Below are positions 54,643-58,362 of a stretch of DNA of 58,362 nt, one piece after another. Source of the stretch: Lachnospiraceae bacterium MD308 (lineage in GTDB: Bacteria; Bacillota; Clostridia; Lachnospirales; Lachnospiraceae); assembly GCA_000403475.2 (NCBI GenBank), contig KE159795.1, positions 628,366 through 686,727 on the forward strand, given 5' to 3'. Under the pieces are notes generated by a model. That model made no database searches. It saw nothing but the letters and a program-made list of their open reading frames with translations, and was not told the origin of the DNA. The first letter of the stretch is position 1, and every line of letters begins with the position of its first letter. Made by a program: the position numbers and the translations under genes.

Positions 54643-55839
54643 TTATGCCAGCTCACTTCTCCGGTACCACACATACAGCGCCGGCATCATCACAAGCGCC
54701 AGGAAAAGATACACCGGTATCAGCATCTCGTACACGCCGTACACCTTCCCGCCAAATTCATAGATAAGATTGTCTCTCAAAAACGAGCTGATCCTTAAGA
54801 GCATATCCGGGAAGAGGTTCATCACTCTGGAAAGCATCGGCACCCGCCCCAGAAACATAGGCGCGCAGGACAGTGCGAAAGGTATCGTCACCGCCGCCAC
54901 CACGGAACGGCTCTTAGCTGAGACAAGCAGGGCAAAAAGCAGGATGAACAGGTGAGCGGCATACCCGCCGAACATAGTGAGCAGCCACTTCTCTGCAAAC
55001 GTGATGTTATACATGCACGTCCAGTTGAGCGAGTCGGTCTGTATCATCAGCCCCGCTCCCTGAAATCCCAGCATCCCAAGCACCAGCCCGGAAAAAAGGA
55101 GCATGGCCGCCCAGTAGACTGCCGTGATTACCAGAAAGCAGGCCTCCACCTTCGCCTGGATTCCCCGGCCACGCCCATTTTTGGCAGAAAAGAATACCGA
55201 ATCCGCCCCAAGCTGGAACTCGCAGGAAAACACGCCGGAGATCAAAAATCCGATAATGACGATCGTAATGATCATCAGCGTCGGCAGATACTGGGAATCA
55301 AGCACAGCCTTCCACCCGTCCGCATAGCCATAGTAAAGAGGCGCCTCAAACTCCTCATACCGGCGCATAAGAAGTTCCTTCTCCTTCTTTGAATGCCCCT
55401 GCCCCGCAAATTCGTCCTTCAAAAGCGAAACCCTTTTCTCATAAAGCATCGCCGCATCCTCCGGCAAGATACTGTCGCACAGGTAATAGTCGTAGTTTCC
55501 CCGGCTGGCCATCCCGGAATTGATCCACTCCCTGAGGTCACTGATCCCCTGATACTTTACCAGCGCCTCATCATCTGTATCCGTCTCGTCATGGGCCCGT
55601 CTATTCTCCTCCACCACTTTCTTAAGAACTTCCTCCGTCACATGACCTTTCCACTTATTCTTTTCGCTCCTTAACTTCCCGGCGGCAAATATACCGGACA
55701 CACTTGAGCCGTCTTCCTTATAGTATTTCACATCCCGGGCAGCCAGAAGGCTCCCCGCAACCACAATCACAAACAGCAGCAGCACCGCCGCCTGATTCAT
55801 CGGCTTTGACCATATCTTTTTTATCTCAAATCTCAACAT
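54643..55839 (-). CDS. ABC-2-type transporter permease
   Basis: About 398 residues. It begins MLRFEIKKIWSKPMNQAAVLLLFVIVVAG. A soluble loop of roughly 150 residues follows the first helix, then five helices with YLPTLMIITIVIIGFLISGVFSCEFQLGADSVFFSAKNGRG, a typical ABC-2 stretch. The start at 55839 overlaps the ATPase gene end by 14 bases. It forms an exporter with that ATPase. Confidence 0.82.
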   Translation of the reverse strand: MLRFEIKKIWSKPMNQAAVLLLFVIVVAGSLLAARDVKYYKEDGSSVSGIFAAGKLRSEKNKWKGHVTEEVLKKVVEENRRAHDETDTDDEALVKYQGISDLREWINSGMASRGNYDYYLCDSILPEDAAMLYEKRVSLLKDEFAGQGHSKKEKELLMRRYEEFEAPLYYGYADGWKAVLDSQYLPTLMIITIVIIGFLISGVFSCEFQLGADSVFFSAKNGRGRGIQAKVEACFLVITAVYWAAMLLFSGLVLGMLGFQGAGLMIQTDSLNWTCMYNITFAEKWLLTMFGGYAAHLFILLFALLVSAKSRSVVAAVTIPFALSCAPMFLGRVPMLSRVMNLFPDMLLRISSFLRDNLIYEFGGKVYGVYEMLIPVYLFLALVMMPALYVWYRRSELA

Positions 55840-56713
55840 TCTCTTCACCTGCTTTTTCTCCAAAATAATATAAAAACACATCCTCCAGATTCGCATCCAC
55901 CCGAACCGCATCCGGCGAAGGCTGTTTCCCGGCGATAATCCTGAGCTCCACCCCGTCATGCTCGGTTTTCAGGTTGGAGACTTTATATTTCTTCATCAGG
56001 CGTGAGATGTCATTTTTCCGGGCATACAAGCTAAAGACACCCTCCTCCATAGAATCAATAAGCTCCTGCGCCTCCCCCGCAAGGACAATCTGACCATCCC
56101 GCATCAGCAATATCTGGTTGGCAATGTACTCCACGTCCGACACAATATGGGTGGACAAAAGCACCAGACGGTCTTCTGCCAGCTCGCTGATCAGGTTGCG
56201 GAAACGGATGCGCTCATTCGGGTCAAGCCCCGCCGTCGGCTCGTCCAGAACCAAAATCTTCGGGTTGTTCAGCATGGCCTGGGCGATTCCCGCCCGCCGT
56301 TTCATGCCCCCGGACAATTTCTTCATCTTTTTCTTCGCCGCCTTCTTAAGCCCGGTCTTCTCAATCAGCTCCTGTACCCTGCGCTTTGCCACCACCGGGC
56401 GAAGGCCCTTGAGCGCCGCAATGTAGGACAGGTAATCCTGCACTGTAAACTCCGGGTAAAATCCAAATTCCTGAGGGAGGTACCCGAGAATCCGCCGGTA
56501 ATCCGCCCCCATCCCAAGTATTTCCCGCCCGTTGCATGTAATCTCCCCGCTGGTGGGGGAAAGAAGGGTGCACAGCATCTTCATCAGCGTCGTCTTTCCC
56601 GCGCCGTTTACCCCAAGCAGCCCGTATACACCATTTTCCATCGTAAGGTTCAGATGGTCTACCGCAGTAAAGTCACCGAACTCCTTCGTCAGATTTTGCA
56701 TTCTCAATTCCAT
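55826..56713 (-). CDS. ABC transporter ATP-binding protein (BcrA/CcmA type)
   Basis: About 295 residues. Walker A is GLLGVNGAGKTTLMKMLCTLLSPTSG, the signature is LSGGMKRRAGIAQAML, and Walker B is ILVLDEPTAGLDPNER. The C-terminal extension matches the BcrA-type exporters used in bacteriocin or drug resistance. AGGAGG precedes the ATG at 56713. It is coupled to the permease downstream. Confidence 0.93.
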   Translation of the reverse strand: MELRMQNLTKEFGDFTAVDHLNLTMENGVYGLLGVNGAGKTTLMKMLCTLLSPTSGEITCNGREILGMGADYRRILGYLPQEFGFYPEFTVQDYLSYIAALKGLRPVVAKRRVQELIEKTGLKKAAKKKMKKLSGGMKRRAGIAQAMLNNPKILVLDEPTAGLDPNERIRFRNLISELAEDRLVLLSTHIVSDVEYIANQILLMRDGQIVLAGEAQELIDSMEEGVFSLYARKNDISRLMKKYKVSNLKTEHDGVELRIIAGKQPSPDAVRVDANLEDVFLYYFGEKAGEENVEI

Positions 56714-56744
56714 TAAAACCAACCTCCTGATATTTTTCCTGTTC

Positions 56745-57518
56745 TTACATCCGCCTATCCTTATCGCTGCCGCTAACGCCCGTCTCCAGGCATTTTCCGC
56801 AGTTTACCACCGCCCGGTACGAAACCGCCGCCAGCAGCAGGAGCGCCGCCGAAAACAGGCACACCCACACCGGCAAAAGCGCCGCCCGGTAAATCCTCTC
56901 ATTCATGGTAATCAGCCACCACACGCCGCTCCACACAAGGCAGACACCCACCGACGCCATCTCGCTCACCGCATATTTATTGCACAGAATCCCAAAACAG
57001 ATGCATGCCGTCACCACCACAGGGAACAAAAACTGCACAAGAAGGTCTGCCATGGTAAAATGCAGCCGCCCCCGCAGGCTCACACAGAACGCAGCCGCAA
57101 AGCAGACATCCGCGGTTCCGAATAAAAGCATGCGCGCCGCGTAAATCTGCCGCAGCGAATAATACGCCGCCGTCTCAACCTCCATACTGCAATACGTCCT
57201 GTTCTTCCACATCTCCGGGATAATGAGCACTACAAACAGCACTCCCGCCACACCCACGCTCCTGCGTATGAAATATTCCTCCTGCATGTACCCTAGCACA
57301 AGGCCCGATGCCGTCAAAAGCAGGCACTGGTACAGCCACCACCTCTTTCTCAGCACAGCAAACTGTATCTTAAGGAACTCTGCGTAATTAAGCATCCTCT
57401 CCTGCTCCCTCTCAAGGAAAATCTCGCCGGACTTCTGGATTGTTTCTTCAACCCTTTCCTCCCTGGGCTTGATCATCATGTCCGCCCGATAGCTCTCCAG
57501 CATTTTTTCCAGATCCAT
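56745..57518 (-). CDS. Membrane protein linked to an ECF sigma factor and ABC-2 exporter
   Basis: About 257 residues. A cytoplasmic N-terminus of about 60 residues (MDLEKMLESYRADMMIKPREERVEETIQKSGEIFLEREQERMLNYAEFLKIQFAVL) precedes six helices. It has no recognised family. It sits between the sigma factor and the exporter in one operon, so it may hold the sigma factor at the membrane (anti-sigma role, inferred) or be a third exporter subunit. The start at 57518 has GGAGGAG upstream. Confidence 0.65.
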   Translation of the reverse strand: MDLEKMLESYRADMMIKPREERVEETIQKSGEIFLEREQERMLNYAEFLKIQFAVLRKRWWLYQCLLLTASGLVLGYMQEEYFIRRSVGVAGVLFVVLIIPEMWKNRTYCSMEVETAAYYSLRQIYAARMLLFGTADVCFAAAFCVSLRGRLHFTMADLLVQFLFPVVVTACICFGILCNKYAVSEMASVGVCLVWSGVWWLITMNERIYRAALLPVWVCLFSAALLLLAAVSYRAVVNCGKCLETGVSGSDKDRRM

Positions 57519-57555
57519 ATAACTCCTCCATTCATAAATGCCGCCATTCCCGGCA

Positions 57556-58074
57556 CTACTCCAAAAGACGCTTAAGCTGCGCCTTCGCCTCCCGCAACCT
57601 GTACTTCGCAAGCGATACGCGGACGCCAATCACCTCTGCCGCCTCCGCAATCTTCATCCCCTGAAAATAATGCAGCACGATCATCTCCCGAAATTCCTCC
57701 GGCAGCTTAAGGAGCGCCTCCCGGATCACCGCCCGGTCAAGCACCGGTTCCAGGGAATCCTCTCCCAAAGGTGCCTGGGCCTCCAGGCCCTCCCCGTCCA
57801 TCGGCACGTCCTTTTTCTTCTTATAAAAATCCCTGCAGAGATTCCCGGCAACCGTGTACAGAAAATTCTTTGCTTTGCCCATATGCCGGTATTCCGAGAG
57901 ATTGGCAAAGAATCTAAGGAACGTCTCCTGAGTCAGATCCTCCGCGCTCTCCGCGTCAAAGCAGCGGAACCGGCAATAGCTTAATATCTCTCCGTAATAT
58001 TTGCGGACAAAGACATCAAATGCCTCCTCATTCCCCTGCCGCATTTTTCTCACTAAAAGAAAATCTGTGTCCAA
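57556..58074 (-). CDS. ECF-type RNA polymerase sigma factor
   Basis: About 172 residues. Region 2 is AFDVFVRKYYGEILSYCRFRCFDAESAEDLTQETFLRFFANL. Region 4 is LKLPEEFREMIVLHYFQGMKIAEAAEVIGVRVSLAKYRLREAKAQLKRL. I chose the TTG at 58074, with AAGGGGGAT upstream; the longer frame to 58245 includes non-coding leader. It heads an operon with the membrane protein and the ABC-2 exporter, a signalling-and-transport unit common in Firmicutes. Confidence 0.9.
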   Translation of the reverse strand: MDTDFLLVRKMRQGNEEAFDVFVRKYYGEILSYCRFRCFDAESAEDLTQETFLRFFANLSEYRHMGKAKNFLYTVAGNLCRDFYKKKKDVPMDGEGLEAQAPLGEDSLEPVLDRAVIREALLKLPEEFREMIVLHYFQGMKIAEAAEVIGVRVSLAKYRLREAKAQLKRLLE

Positions 58075-58207
58075 TAAAATCCCCCTTCCCGGCAATGCAG
58101 TTATCTTCCGTAATAAAAATCTCAAACATGCATGTTCTAATAAGTATAACGACTGACAAACAGAAAAAGACAGGATAAAATTATTTTTTCCGCAAAATAA
58201 ATAAAAA

Positions 58208-58233
58208 CTGCCGGAACTTCTGATTTCCGACAG
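58208..58233 (-). terminator. Terminator of an upstream (off-window) minus-strand gene
   Basis: CTGCCGGAA (58208-58216) pairs with TTCCGACAG (58225-58233), with one wobble, and TTTTTATTTATTTT follows on the minus strand. No gene in the window ends here. It probably ends a gene to the right. Confidence 0.7.
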
Positions 58234-58276
58234 CTTTCTTGGCATTTTTATTTTTCAGATTCTTAAACCTAGATTA

Positions 58277-58295
58277 TTCACGGCACAGCCGTGAA
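58277..58295. repeat. Perfect 8-bp inverted repeat at right edge
   Basis: TTCACGGC-aca-GCCGTGAA. It could be an operator or the hairpin of a terminator. No coding sequence is seen in 58234-58362. Confidence 0.5.
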
Positions 58296-58362
58296 AGTGT
58301 CTGAAAGCCACATAGTTGCTGTATTTTAACTGAATATTGCTTTTCACCTGTCAAGTGAATGA

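Noticed and set aside
58125-58136. AACATGCATGTT as a LexA (SOS) box upstream of the sigma factor
   Set aside because: The Gram-positive LexA box has four bases between GAAC and GTTC; here there are six. It may be another operator, but I cannot assign it.

Overview
The window looks like a chromosomal segment of a Gram-positive gut clostridium, most likely Lachnospiraceae. The evidence is moderate GC with GGAGG-type ribosome binding sites, a PPi-type phosphofructokinase, class 2 GalT, GHKL/LytTR and ECF-sigma signalling, BspA-like surface proteins, and many AAA-ATPase/PD-(D/E)XK and Rpn genes. The taxon is inferred from gene content; no rRNA or other marker is present.

Region 1 (1-9160) is accessory and partly decayed. 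It holds an ISL3 transposase fragment, a group II intron with its reverse transcriptase, a truncated Rpn nuclease, a tyrosine recombinase remnant, and an AAA-ATPase/nuclease gene between two diverged ~100 bp direct repeats. A two-gene cell-envelope glycosylation unit follows (GtrB-like glycosyltransferase plus a multi-spanning membrane protein). Its apparent promoter has a run of ten G between the -35 and -10 boxes, the arrangement expected of a phase-variable promoter.

Region 2 (9160-15600) carries surface and secreted proteins: a BspA-like leucine-rich repeat protein with a papain-like N-terminal domain, a small InlB-repeat protein, and a coupled pair made of a membrane pseudokinase with a TPR-like tail and a secreted, proline-rich, Ig-like membrane-anchored protein.

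Region 3 (15800-25300) holds pfp, glpK with a tiny overlapping DUF1667-like gene, and a five-gene operon read leftward. That operon joins a lipoprotein (Asp-box N-terminal region fused to a solute-binding domain), two sugar-type ABC permeases, an HlyD-like adaptor and a MacB/FtsX-like membrane protein, with no ATPase. Its promoter has the 19-bp spacer and dyad of a MerR-family target. I consider this the best candidate for an undescribed system.

Region 4 (25390-36470) has tRNA-Arg, a second AAA-ATPase/nuclease, pyridoxamine kinase, galK-galT with a divergent AraC regulator, tRNA-Ser, an intact Rpn gene, and a LytTR regulator/GHKL kinase/unknown-protein operon with overlapping stop and start codons.

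Region 5 (36470-41760) is the conserved housekeeping run pyrH-frr-uppS-cdsA-dxr-rseP, read leftward. Region 6 (41760-58362) is a set of small accessory and signalling units: MarR-MATE, VanZ, a HepT/MntA-like pair, an ECF sigma/DUF4179 pair, a zeta-like toxin pair, an orphan histidine kinase with a MacB-type ABC exporter, an M24 peptidase, and an ECF sigma/membrane protein/ABC-2 exporter operon.
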